NCBI GenBank assembly: GCA_008682415.1
Contig: VANK01000003.1
Location: 372,001-436,000, forward strand
Direction of reading: 5' to 3'
Length of the DNA stretch: 64,000 nt
Source of the DNA: Acidobacteria bacterium AB60
Lineage (GTDB): Bacteria; Acidobacteriota; Terriglobia; Terriglobales; Acidobacteriaceae
In this document: piece by piece, positions 54,974 to 63,489 of the stretch
How the letters are laid out: every line of letters starts with the position of its first letter
Position numbering within the stretch: position 1 is the stretch's first letter
Translations under genes and position numbers: made by a program
Notes under the pieces: generated by a model
Databases searched by the model: none
Seen by the model: only the letters and a program-made list of their open reading frames with translations
Told to the model about the DNA's origin: nothing

Positions 54974-56514
54974 GCCAGGAGATCCTTGATGACGTTGGCA
55001 GGCGCAGGTCCGGTGAGGCGCTGGTCCAGCCCTTGAAAATTGTACGTGAGCTTGTTGTGGTCGATGCCCAGGCAGGCGAGGATGGTCGCATTGAGGTTAC
55101 GCACGTGCACCGGGTCTTTCACCACGTTGTAGCTGTAGTCGTCCGTTTCGCCGTAGGTGAGGCCCGCGCGCACGCCCCCGCCTACCATCCACGTCGTAAA
55201 GCAGCGTGGGTGATGATCGCGGCCATAGTTCTCAGTGCTCAGACCGCCCTGCGAGTAGACGGTGCGGCCAAACTCGCCGGCCCAGATGACGAGTGTGTCG
55301 TCGAGCAGGCCTCGGCGCTGGAGATCGGTGACCAACGCGTAGCAGCCGCGGTCAGTCTCTTGGCATAGCACGGGCAGCACTCCAACTACGTCGCCATGAA
55401 CGTCCCAGCCGCGTTTGTAGATTTGTGTAAAGCGCACACCACGCTCGGCCATGCGGCGAGCCAACAGGCAGTTGTAAGCGAATGTGCCTGGAATTCTCGC
55501 GTCGGAGCCGTAGAGATCCCAAGTCGAATGCGGTTCCTGACTCAGATCTGTCAACTCGGGCACAGAGGCCTGCATCCGGAATGCCATCTCGTATTGCGCG
55601 ATCCGTGCGTTCGTCTCGGGATCGCCGACTTCAGCGACTGTCTGGCGGTTGATCTCCTCCACAGCATCGAGCATTTTGCGGCGGACAGCGCGATCGATCC
55701 CTTCGGGATTTGCGAGATAAAGCACCGGATCACCGCCCGAACGGAGCCCCACGCCTGCGTATTCAGAGGAAAGGAAGCCGCTGCTCCAAAGCCGGGAAGA
55801 GACGGGCTGATTATTTTCTCTGGGATTCGTCTTGGTCTGCAGCACGATGAAGGTAGGAAGGTTGTCATTCATGCTGCCGAGGCCATACGCAAGCCAGGAG
55901 CCGAGGCAGGGCTTGCCGGGGTTCATGTTTCCCGTGTTGATGAACATGATCGCCGGCTCGTGGTTGATGGCGTCGGTCTGCGTCGACTTGATGATGGTGA
56001 GGTCGTCGATCATCCGGGCGGTGCAGGGAAGCAAGTCGCTCACCCACGTTCCTGTCTCGCCATACTGTTTGAAGCCCCAATGGGAGGGGGCAATAGGAAA
56101 GCGAGACTGTCCGGCGGTCATGCCCGTGAGCTGCTGGTTGCCGCGCACAGAGTCGGGAATGTCCTTGTTGAATTGTGCGGCGAGATTCGGCTTGTAGTCG
56201 AGCAGGTCCATTTGGGGTGGTCCGCCGGACATGAAGAGATAGATGGCGCGTTTGGCCTTGGGCGCGAAGTGCGGCAACCCCAGACTGTTGCGCGTGGCCA
56301 TCGCCGGTTTTCCCGTATCCGCGCCGTGGCAGCGAAGCCCCGCTTCCCCGAAGAGGCTGGCGAGCGCTGCCCAGCCAAGAACTTTGCCGGAACGGCCAAG
56401 AAATCTGCGGCGCGTCTCAAGGGCGGTCCACTCGCGCTTGAGTCCTTCGGGAATAGGGTAGTGCGTAAGGTCCGGGTCAGGTTCGCAATCCGTGCAGAGC
56501 GGGTGCTGCTTCAT
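54970..56514 (-). CDS. DUF1501 protein
   Basis: 514 residues. The N-terminus has a Tat-like stretch (TRRRFLGRSGKVLGWAALAS). The body matches DUF1501, a member of the alkaline-phosphatase/sulfatase superfamily fold: IYLFMSGGPPQMDLLDYKP, WGFKQYGETGTWVSDLLP, AIMFINTGNMNPGKPCLGSW, LLDDTLVIWAGEFGRT, DHHPRCFTTWMVGGGVR. No activity has been established for the family. ATG 56514 has GAGGGG 6 bases upstream. It lies 14 bp after the DUF1553 gene, its usual partner in Planctomycetota, Verrucomicrobiota and Acidobacteriota. Confidence 0.9.
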   Translation of the reverse strand: MKQHPLCTDCEPDPDLTHYPIPEGLKREWTALETRRRFLGRSGKVLGWAALASLFGEAGLRCHGADTGKPAMATRNSLGLPHFAPKAKRAIYLFMSGGPPQMDLLDYKPNLAAQFNKDIPDSVRGNQQLTGMTAGQSRFPIAPSHWGFKQYGETGTWVSDLLPCTARMIDDLTIIKSTQTDAINHEPAIMFINTGNMNPGKPCLGSWLAYGLGSMNDNLPTFIVLQTKTNPRENNQPVSSRLWSSGFLSSEYAGVGLRSGGDPVLYLANPEGIDRAVRRKMLDAVEEINRQTVAEVGDPETNARIAQYEMAFRMQASVPELTDLSQEPHSTWDLYGSDARIPGTFAYNCLLARRMAERGVRFTQIYKRGWDVHGDVVGVLPVLCQETDRGCYALVTDLQRRGLLDDTLVIWAGEFGRTVYSQGGLSTENYGRDHHPRCFTTWMVGGGVRAGLTYGETDDYSYNVVKDPVHVRNLNATILACLGIDHNKLTYNFQGLDQRLTGPAPANVIKDLLA

Positions 56515-56528
56515 CGGGTACCCCTCGA

Positions 56529-59500
56529 CTACTTATTCAAGGTCTCGTCCAGGTTGAGCATCTCGTTGGCGACCATCGTCCAGGTGGCGAGGTCGCGCTC
56601 AGGAATGCTGGCGGCGGGCTCGCTTTCCCCCTGATGCACCAGCGCGTGCGCACTCTTTGGATCGGCGTTGTAGTGACTCTCCATCTCGGCTGCCGAACTG
56701 GCCAGCACGCCCTCCATCCGCGAACTCGGCATATGCGCCAGCAGGATTTCGCTCATCCGCTCGATGCGCGCCCGCGGTTTCGGGCCCGCTTCCTGGATCA
56801 CACGTTGAGCGAGTGCGCGCGCTGCTTCAACCCATTGCACGTCGTCCATCGTAACCAGCGCCTGCAAAGGCGTGTCGGTACGCTGGCGGCGCGTGCACAC
56901 CGCATCACGCACCGGCGCGTCGAAGGCGTCCATGTTGGGCGGGGACGCCATGCGCTTCCAATACGTGTAAATGCTGCGCCTGTAAAGCGCCTCGCCGTTG
57001 CCTTGCACGTAGGTGATGGTGTCGCTGGTCGGATAGCTCACCTGCTCCCAGACGTTTGGCGGCTGGTAGGGCTTGACGCTGGGGCCGCCGATGCGATTGA
57101 CAAGCAGACCGCCGGATTGCAAGGCAATGTCACGGAGCATCTCTGCGTCCATCCGGAACCGGGGACCATGCGAGAGAAGCAAATTACGCGGGTCTTTCTC
57201 AAGCTGGTCTGGCGTGGACGCTGCGCTCTGCCGATATGCTGCCGACATCACCATCAGCTTGTACATGTGCTTGATGTTCCATCCGCTCTCGCGGAACTCG
57301 ACGGCGAGCCAGTCAAGAAGCTCAGGATTGCTCGGGCGCTGACCCATGATGCCGAAGTCTTCCGTTGTCTCCACGATGCCGGTGCCGAAGAGTTCATTCC
57401 ACATGCGGTTCACGGTGACACGAGCGGTGAGCGGGTTCTCCGGACTCACGGTCCATTCCGCAAGAGACAGGCGATTGTGCGGCATGTCGGCGGGAAGAGG
57501 CGGAAGATAATGTGGTGTGTTAGCTCCCACACGTTCCGCACGGGCGGCATAGTTGCCGCGCTCGAGTACATGCGCGTACGCGAGCGTGCGCTTCTCCCAG
57601 GCTACCTGCGTCACGTCGCCGCCAGAGGAGAGCTGATCCAGTTGCGTATCAAGCGCGTACATCTGCGATTGTGTCGCAGCGAACGAGGCGTCGACGTAGT
57701 TCAGGTAGTACTCGCCGATTACCTGCCACTGATCCTCCGTCCACTGCGACGCAGGCGTAGCTGCGATCTGTGCCACGTAGTCTTCGAAGAGAAGGCGGCG
57801 CGCCTCCTCCGCGGCAAGACATCGGCCGTACAGGCGAATATCCTGATAGCGTAGTTCCTTGGCGGGATTCGCGGCAGGCGAACGCCATCCCAGCTGCATT
57901 GGCGCTGTGGTGCGGATGGTTTTGCCGTTCAATGTGTCGGTCTCTACCTGGGTTGCGACCGGGCTGCCGTCGATGAAGATCCTGATTCCGGAAGCGCGTC
58001 CCGAACCGTTGTAGGTAAAAAAGATGTGCCGCCACTGGCCATCGGTAGGCACCGGCTTTACGGTTGAAACGCGGATGGCAACGAGCGGAGTCGGATCTGG
58101 GGGAGGCACGATTTTATTTGGCTTTGCCTCTTTTTTCTTGTTTTTCTTCTCTTCTCCTTTCTTCTTCGGAGGCTTGTAGGCCGCAAGCTCCTGCTTCGTC
58201 AGGTTCTGTGGAGACGGGTACTGGAATACCTCCTGCGGGTCGGCAAGCTTTCTGCCTTCAATGTTCTTAGGCGAGGAGTTCACCAGCTCAACGGTGATGA
58301 TGCCCTTACGCACAGTCAGGTCCCACCCGCGATCGTGCTGGGCTGTATCCATCTTGGCGATGATTGCGCCGGGCTCGTCGTCTATCGCAAAATAGGGGGC
58401 CGAGCGGAACATGAACCATCCCCCCGCGGAGAAGGCGTCCTCCTGTTCGAAGTCTCCCGATTGATCAAGCACGACACGCGTGTTGGACTGCATGCGAAAG
58501 TCGGGCCAGAGCCACGTCGTCTCACCCCACTGCGGGGTGACGGTTGTCGCTTTGAAGGCGGCAGGCTCCCCGTGGGGCGCGCTGTTGTGCAACACGTCGC
58601 CTTTGCCCTCGTCGAGCCTCAGCCGAATTAGAAGTTTGTCTGGGGATACCGGCTGCGGCGGCCGCTTGTGCGAGGTCAGCCACGCGGTCACGAGTTCCCG
58701 CTTGTGCATGCGCATTGAGCGGAGCCGCATCTGTAATTCTGCTCGCCTGGCGTACACGCGGTCGTAGGCGGCGCGATTCTGCGCCCTTGGGATTCGCACA
58801 ACAGGGGTCCACACCGGACGGTCGCCATTGAAGGGTCTTTCCTCGATGTTGTTGAAGAAGGCAGACAGCGAATAGAAGTCTTTGGCCGTCGTGGGATCGA
58901 ACTTGTGGTCGTGGCAAACGGCGCAGCCCACCGTAAGTCCAAGGAAGGTTGCGCCATACGCTTCGGTGCGATCCCGCGCGATATTGAATCGCAGCTCTTC
59001 CGGAATCGTGCCGCCCTCGTTGGAGCTTTCGCCCAGGCGAACGTAGCCGCTGCCGATCAGCGGGTCAAGATCTTTGGCGGGCAGCAGATCGCCGGCTATT
59101 TGCTCCCGGGCGAACTGGTCGAACGGCTTGTTGCTGTTGAATGCACGGATGACGTAATCGCGATATGGCCAGATATGCCGGCTGTTGTCATAGTGCAGGC
59201 CATACGTGTCGGCATAGCGCGCGTAATCAAGCCAATACCGGGCGCGCTGTTCGCCGTATGCAGGCCGCGAGAGCAAAGTGTCCACAAGGTGCTCGTACGC
59301 ATTCGGCGTGCTGTCATGAACGAACGCGCGCACCTCTTCGGGCGTGGGCAGCAGTCCGGTCAGGTCCAGGGTCACTCTCCGGATAAGCGTCGCTTTGTCG
59401 GCCTCAGGGGACGGCTGCAAGCCGGCCTTATCAAGCTGCGCTAGGATGAAATTGTCAATCGGATTACGCGGCCACGCTGTACGCGCAGCTATTGGCACTG

Positions 59501-59945
59501 CGGGACGGATGGGCGCTTCGAAGGCCCAGTGTGGCCTGTATTTTGCGCCCTGCCGCACCCATTCGCGCAGTACGGTAATTTCACCAGGATCCAGAGGCTT
59601 GGCTTCGCCCTGCGAAGTTTCCGGCATAAGGTAGTGGGCGTCGTGCGACTCGATGCGTTTGATCAGTTCGCTCTTCTCAGGGTGCCCGGGAACGATTGCA
59701 TCCGGGTGCCCCGGTCGTTTCTTCATCGCATATTCCGCCAGGTCCAGGCGAAGCCCGGCCTTTCGCATTTCAGGGTCGGGCCCATGGCAGGCAAAGCAGC
59801 GCGCCGCTAAGATCGGTTGCACTTCCTGATTGAAGTCGATGTCGCGCCTGGAAGTCGCAGTCGGCCTGTGGCAGCCTGCGAGGACTGCGAGAAAAAGCGT
59901 GACGCTTACGATCAGCAGTCGCCCCTGCTTTTTCTGGTGATCCAT
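56529..59945 (-). CDS. PSCyt1-DUF1549-LamG-DUF1553 lipoprotein
   Basis: 1,138 residues from ATG 59945, chosen because it starts a lipoprotein signal (LFLAVLAGCHR, lipid Cys25). A longer frame upstream (from 60083) has no signal peptide or binding site. Domains: PSCyt1 cytochrome-like (CFACHGPDPEMRKAG, haem Cys50, Cys53, His54); DUF1549 (RNPIDNFILAQLDKAGLQPS, DLTGLLPTPEEV, ARYWLDYARYADTYGLHYDN); a LamG/concanavalin-like domain (~450-720) that carries a Lys-rich insert; and DUF1553 (WTVSPENPLTARVTVNRMWN, GPRFRMDAEMLRDIALQSGG, LQALVTMDDVQWVEAARAL). The biological role is unknown. It is the first gene of a four-gene operon. Confidence 0.9.
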   Translation of the reverse strand: MDHQKKQGRLLIVSVTLFLAVLAGCHRPTATSRRDIDFNQEVQPILAARCFACHGPDPEMRKAGLRLDLAEYAMKKRPGHPDAIVPGHPEKSELIKRIESHDAHYLMPETSQGEAKPLDPGEITVLREWVRQGAKYRPHWAFEAPIRPAVPIAARTAWPRNPIDNFILAQLDKAGLQPSPEADKATLIRRVTLDLTGLLPTPEEVRAFVHDSTPNAYEHLVDTLLSRPAYGEQRARYWLDYARYADTYGLHYDNSRHIWPYRDYVIRAFNSNKPFDQFAREQIAGDLLPAKDLDPLIGSGYVRLGESSNEGGTIPEELRFNIARDRTEAYGATFLGLTVGCAVCHDHKFDPTTAKDFYSLSAFFNNIEERPFNGDRPVWTPVVRIPRAQNRAAYDRVYARRAELQMRLRSMRMHKRELVTAWLTSHKRPPQPVSPDKLLIRLRLDEGKGDVLHNSAPHGEPAAFKATTVTPQWGETTWLWPDFRMQSNTRVVLDQSGDFEQEDAFSAGGWFMFRSAPYFAIDDEPGAIIAKMDTAQHDRGWDLTVRKGIITVELVNSSPKNIEGRKLADPQEVFQYPSPQNLTKQELAAYKPPKKKGEEKKNKKKEAKPNKIVPPPDPTPLVAIRVSTVKPVPTDGQWRHIFFTYNGSGRASGIRIFIDGSPVATQVETDTLNGKTIRTTAPMQLGWRSPAANPAKELRYQDIRLYGRCLAAEEARRLLFEDYVAQIAATPASQWTEDQWQVIGEYYLNYVDASFAATQSQMYALDTQLDQLSSGGDVTQVAWEKRTLAYAHVLERGNYAARAERVGANTPHYLPPLPADMPHNRLSLAEWTVSPENPLTARVTVNRMWNELFGTGIVETTEDFGIMGQRPSNPELLDWLAVEFRESGWNIKHMYKLMVMSAAYRQSAASTPDQLEKDPRNLLLSHGPRFRMDAEMLRDIALQSGGLLVNRIGGPSVKPYQPPNVWEQVSYPTSDTITYVQGNGEALYRRSIYTYWKRMASPPNMDAFDAPVRDAVCTRRQRTDTPLQALVTMDDVQWVEAARALAQRVIQEAGPKPRARIERMSEILLAHMPSSRMEGVLASSAAEMESHYNADPKSAHALVHQGESEPAASIPERDLATWTMVANEMLNLDETLNK

Positions 59946-60479
59946 GCTCAACCGCGGCTTAGAATATGCCGACACGGTGGAAATCTCCCTGGGGCGCTTA
60001 GCGAGTGCCAATTGTGCTTGCTCCGGAAGGGAAATGGGGAACGGGTTGACCTCCCAACTTTCCGGAAACCAAGAGTCTCTCACCCGGTGAGCGCAATTGT
60101 CTACGCGCGCAAACCTGCGCGAAGCTTACACGTACTCCCCAGTTCATGCTCGTTCCAAATGGATAGCTTCGCGTTGGCCAGACCGACGGGATACTAGTGG
60201 AAAAGAATTCTAAAGAAGGTGTACACCGACACCGTGACTTTCAAGAAGCCCTGCAAGAGCATCCGTCCAGTTAGTTCGTCGATGATATAACCGAAGCCAA
60301 GGAGCGTTTAGCGCACGGCACTCCGGGCCTGCACAACCGGTGGCGGCGGTAGAGATACACCACATATGGATGTCCTCTGAAAAAATGAAGAGGAGGAGGT
60401 ATAGGAGTGTTGCCCGCTATTGAAATCCCGCCATTGCCCGCTGGGATGATGAAGAAGGTCTAATCTCTTGATTCTAAAT
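59946..60479. other. Intergenic region upstream of DUF1553 operon
   Basis: About 530 bases without a clear gene. It must hold the promoter of the minus-strand DUF1553 operon. CTCACC-C-GGTGAG at 60079-60091 is a near-perfect 13-bp palindrome and a possible operator. From GTG 60197 to 60352 one frame reads like protein with one internal TAG (RDFQEALQEHPSS, stop, FVDDITEAKERLAHG), which could be the remnant of a small decayed gene; this is weak. A purine-rich AGGAGGAGG near 60390 is not followed by a usable frame. Confidence 0.4.
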
Positions 60480-60555
60480 TGGGGCGGCTAGTGGGGATCG
60501 AACCCACGACATCCTGAGCCACAGTCAGGCGTTCTGCCGCTGAACTATAGCCGCC
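60480..60555 (-). tRNA. tRNA-His (GTG)
   Basis: On the minus strand the acceptor stem GCGGCTA pairs with TAGCCGC, with the extra 5' G (G-1) opposite C73 that marks tRNA-His. The anticodon loop is CTGTGGC with anticodon GTG (60520-60522), the T arm is GTGGG-TTCGATC-CCCAC, and the CCA end is encoded (60480-60482). Confidence 0.96.
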
Positions 60556-60607
60556 GTGCAACCCTCTGATTGTAACATTGAACCCGTACGTGCCTGGAGA
60601 GCCGCCG

Positions 60608-61141
60608 ATGCCCACTTCCCCAGACGGCCCTCCCGCGCACCAGCCCCCCGACCGCCTCGCGCCAATCCAAAACCGCTGGAACCGCGGCGCCTGGCTCCTC
60701 CGCGATCAAACCCTCCACGCGCTCGAGATCCTCCTGGACGAGGCCTTCCGCATCCCCGGAACTCCCTTTCGCTTCGGGATCGACGGAATCATCGGCCTTG
60801 TGCCCGGTCTCGGAGACGTGCTCGCAGGTCTGCTGTCATTGCTCATCCCCGTCGCGGCGTGGGTCCGCGGAGTCCCCTACGTGACCCTGATCAGGATGAG
60901 CATCAATCTCGCCGTCGGCGTCCTCGTCGGATCCATTCCGCTTCTCGGCGATCTCTTCGATATTGTCTGGAAGGCCAATCGGCGCAATTACCGGCTGCTG
61001 CAACTCCACTTGCGCGAGCCCCGCCGCCACACCTGGCGCGACTGGATCTTTCTCACCCTTATGGCGGTGATGCTGGCCGCCATCTTCGCGCTTCCTGTCA
61101 TCGGGTTCTTGTGGCTCGTCCGATGGCTCCTGCGCCGCTGA
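60608..61141 (+). CDS. DUF4112 membrane protein
   Basis: 177 residues. ATG 60608 has GGAGAG 6 bases upstream; a TTG at 60578 is less likely. The DUF4112 pattern is clear: LLDEAFRIPGTPFRFGIDGI, LVPGLGDVLAGLLSLLIPVA, IRMSINLAVGVLVGSIPLLG, DLFDIVWKANRRNYRLL, then a C-terminal hydrophobic hairpin (WIFLTLMAVMLAAIFALPVI). It has about three membrane helices. The N-terminus is Pro-rich. Its function is unknown. It lies between two tRNA genes. Confidence 0.87.
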   Translation: MPTSPDGPPAHQPPDRLAPIQNRWNRGAWLLRDQTLHALEILLDEAFRIPGTPFRFGIDGIIGLVPGLGDVLAGLLSLLIPVAAWVRGVPYVTLIRMSINLAVGVLVGSIPLLGDLFDIVWKANRRNYRLLQLHLREPRRHTWRDWIFLTLMAVMLAAIFALPVIGFLWLVRWLLRR

Positions 61142-61197
61142 GAACGACCACTGCCCGTCAGCCGAACTGCGCTCACTTCGCGGTACAATGACTAAGT

Positions 61198-61274
61198 CGG
61201 GGCGTAGCGCAGTCTGGTAGCGCATCTGCTTTGGGAGCAGAGGGTCGGGGGTTCGAATCCCTCCGCCCCGACCA
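61198..61274 (+). tRNA. tRNA-Pro (TGG)
   Basis: Acceptor CGGGGCG pairs with CGCCCCG; anticodon stem TCTGC/GCAGA with loop TTTGGGA gives anticodon TGG (61232-61234). The T arm is CGGGG-TTCGAAT-CCCTC-like and CCA is encoded (61272-61274). The following sequence changes composition, so the 3' end of this gene is a candidate attachment site. Confidence 0.95.
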
Positions 61275-61611
61275 TCCTTAAAAATCAATCGTTTACGCTG
61301 AAACTACTCCTGCACGAAATAGTAGACGCAGGGGGTTTTTAGTGCAAGTGGTTCGCCCTTGTGTTCGTCCCTTTCGTTTCTCCATTGGCCGGGTCTGGGA
61401 TGGGCTTCTTTGTCGATACGAACAAGCTGTGACGGAGAAGTAGGCTATCTCCGCACGGGGTGACTCCGCCCAACGTTTCCCCATCTGAGCAATGCCACAC
61501 ACCAGCGGTACCAGCTTGGGACGGCGGCCTCCGTCTCTCAAGAGAAGGCGTTGCGAAGCTGCTACGATTTCTTACGATTACCAATCCATCTGTTTGCAGC
61601 AACGGAGAAGT
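61275..61611. other. Junction between tRNA-Pro and RM locus, no clear gene
   Basis: 337 bases without a recognisable gene. Short minus-strand frames (61293-61541 and 61339-61602) match no family I know and lack binding sites. If an integrated element begins at the tRNA, its left end and the promoter of the restriction-modification genes must lie here. No integrase is seen. Confidence 0.45.
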
Positions 61612-63478
61612 ATGCCAGTAGTTGTGAAGGGTGCTGAAAAGCCGACCGAAGCCTCAAGCGAGTTCACCGTCTTTGAGATTGGCGATGAGCAGTACATCTT
61701 TTGTCCAATCAGAAAACGCGCCTATAAAGTGAACGACAAACCAGAGGAGTTGGTCCGGCAAGAATGGCTCTACAAGCTCAAGCAGGTGTACGGATACAGC
61801 TTCAGCCAAATGGCGGTGGAGGTGAAGGTCCGCGTCGGCTCAACAGAAGCAAAGAAAAAAGCCGACATCGTGGTTTATCAGGATGACAAACTTCTCAAAC
61901 CCCGAATCTTTGTGGAGGTCAAGAAGCCCAAGCGCAAGGATGGCGTTGAACAGCTCAAGGTCTATCTAAATGCGACCGGCTGCCGCATTGGACTTTGGAG
62001 CAACGGGACCCCGCCCCACGTTTACCTTCTGCGAATTGAGCCTAAGGAGGGAGAAGAAGAACCTACGTGGAGGGAACTGCGCAACATCCCCGCCAAGAAG
62101 GAGAAACTCGCTGACGTTGACAGTCCGATAACCCGCAAGGAGTTGGAGCCTGTCACAGACTTCCTGGGCATCCTCAAGGAATGCGAGGACTACATCAAGG
62201 CCCATGAGGGAACCAGCCCGTTTGAGGAGATTTTCAAGCTGATTTTCTCCAAGCTATTTGATGAGAAGACCAACCTAAAAAATGATGATTCCTCCGCGCA
62301 GTTTCGCGTTGGTGTGCTTGAGTCTCCAGAAGAAGCACGGGAGCGGATTTCGAGCCTGTTCGCCAAGGCAAAGACGAGGTGGGGAGGTGTCTTTCAGGAG
62401 GGCGAAGACATCCTCTTGACGGATGAGAGTCTCGCTTTCTGCGTTTCTGCACTTCAGAAGGCGTACCTCCTGAAGTCGGACGCTGATGTGCTAGGCGCGG
62501 CGTTTGAGGTCATGATTAACCCCGGAATGAAGGGGGACAAGGGCCAATATTTCACGCCCAGACGTTATCAAGATGTGTGTAGAGATTCTTGACCCCCAAG
62601 ACGGCGAGACATTCTTTGACCCGGCATGTGGCAGCGGCGGCTTCTTGATTGGTGCAATGGCGCATGTCTTCGAGCAAATAAAGAAGGAGCGTGATGACGA
62701 GGCCGACATCATCGAGAACCAGAAGGACTATGCCACTGAGTGCGTTTTTGGGCTTGACTACGATCTCGTCATCGCAAAAATCGCAAAAGCATACATGCTG
62801 ATATGGGGAGATGGGCGCTCAAACATCGGAGTGTGCGACAGCCTCAATGAAGACAATTGGAAGCCGGAAATTCAAGGGAAATTTGTGCATGGCAAGGGCA
62901 AGACCGCAACGCTCCGGCAGTTTGACATCATTGCAACGAACCCCCCATTCGCGGGCGACAACACGAAAGAAGACACGCTATCTAAATACGAACTTGCCGT
63001 GAAGCCCACAAAAAAGCAAGGCCGGATTCGGTTGCGCAAAGTGTCCCGCGACAAGCTATTTCTTGAGCGCTGTTTGAAAATGCTCAAGCCGGGTGGCAGG
63101 ATGGCGATTGTCCTACCACGTGGGGTATTGAAGAATTACAACGATGAATACCTCAGGCGGTTTGTCATCAAACAGGCGCGTGTAATCGCTGTGGTTGGGC
63201 TGGGCGGCGATATGTTCAAACCGTTTACCAACACGAAGACGTGCGTTCTATTCCTCCAGAAGCGCTCAGCCCCTATTACGGAAGACCAGCTTTCCGATAA
63301 GTTCGTGAAGGATTCCGCAGCAGCGTTCGCGGTCACAGAGAAGCCCGGCAAAGACAAGACGGGCAAACTCGTTCTGATAGGAAGTCAAATTGATTCCGAC
63401 CTCCCATTGATAACTTCCGAGATTAAGTCTCGCGTCAAGTTCACTAAACATTCTGTCAAGAAGACCGTTGCGGTCTGA
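61612..63478 (+). pseudogene. Fused HSDR_N nuclease / N6-adenine DNA methylase, frameshifted
   Basis: ATG 61612 has GGAG 4 bases upstream. Residues ~20-130 are an HSDR_N-type PD-(D/E)xK nuclease domain (KKADIVVYQDD with Asp85, then FVEVKKP with Glu102 and Lys104). After a helical HsdM-type region, the frame reaches GQYFTPR and then shifts: the first frame ends at 62592, and the next frame (open from before 62573) continues VIKMCVEILDPQDGETFF. It then carries DPACGSGGF (motif I, AdoMet) and IIATNPPF (motif IV). One codon position between FTPR and VIK is short by two bases, as if ACAC had become AC near 62563-62566. Architecture resembles the BcgI A subunit (nuclease plus methylase). As read it is inactive unless the shift is an error or is bypassed. 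Confidence 0.88.
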
Positions 63479-63489
63479 GGAGTAGGGAA

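Noticed and set aside
62563..62566. Phase-variable dinucleotide tract in the methylase
   Set aside because: Only one or two AC units are involved, too short for slippage-driven switching; a one-off deletion or error is simpler.
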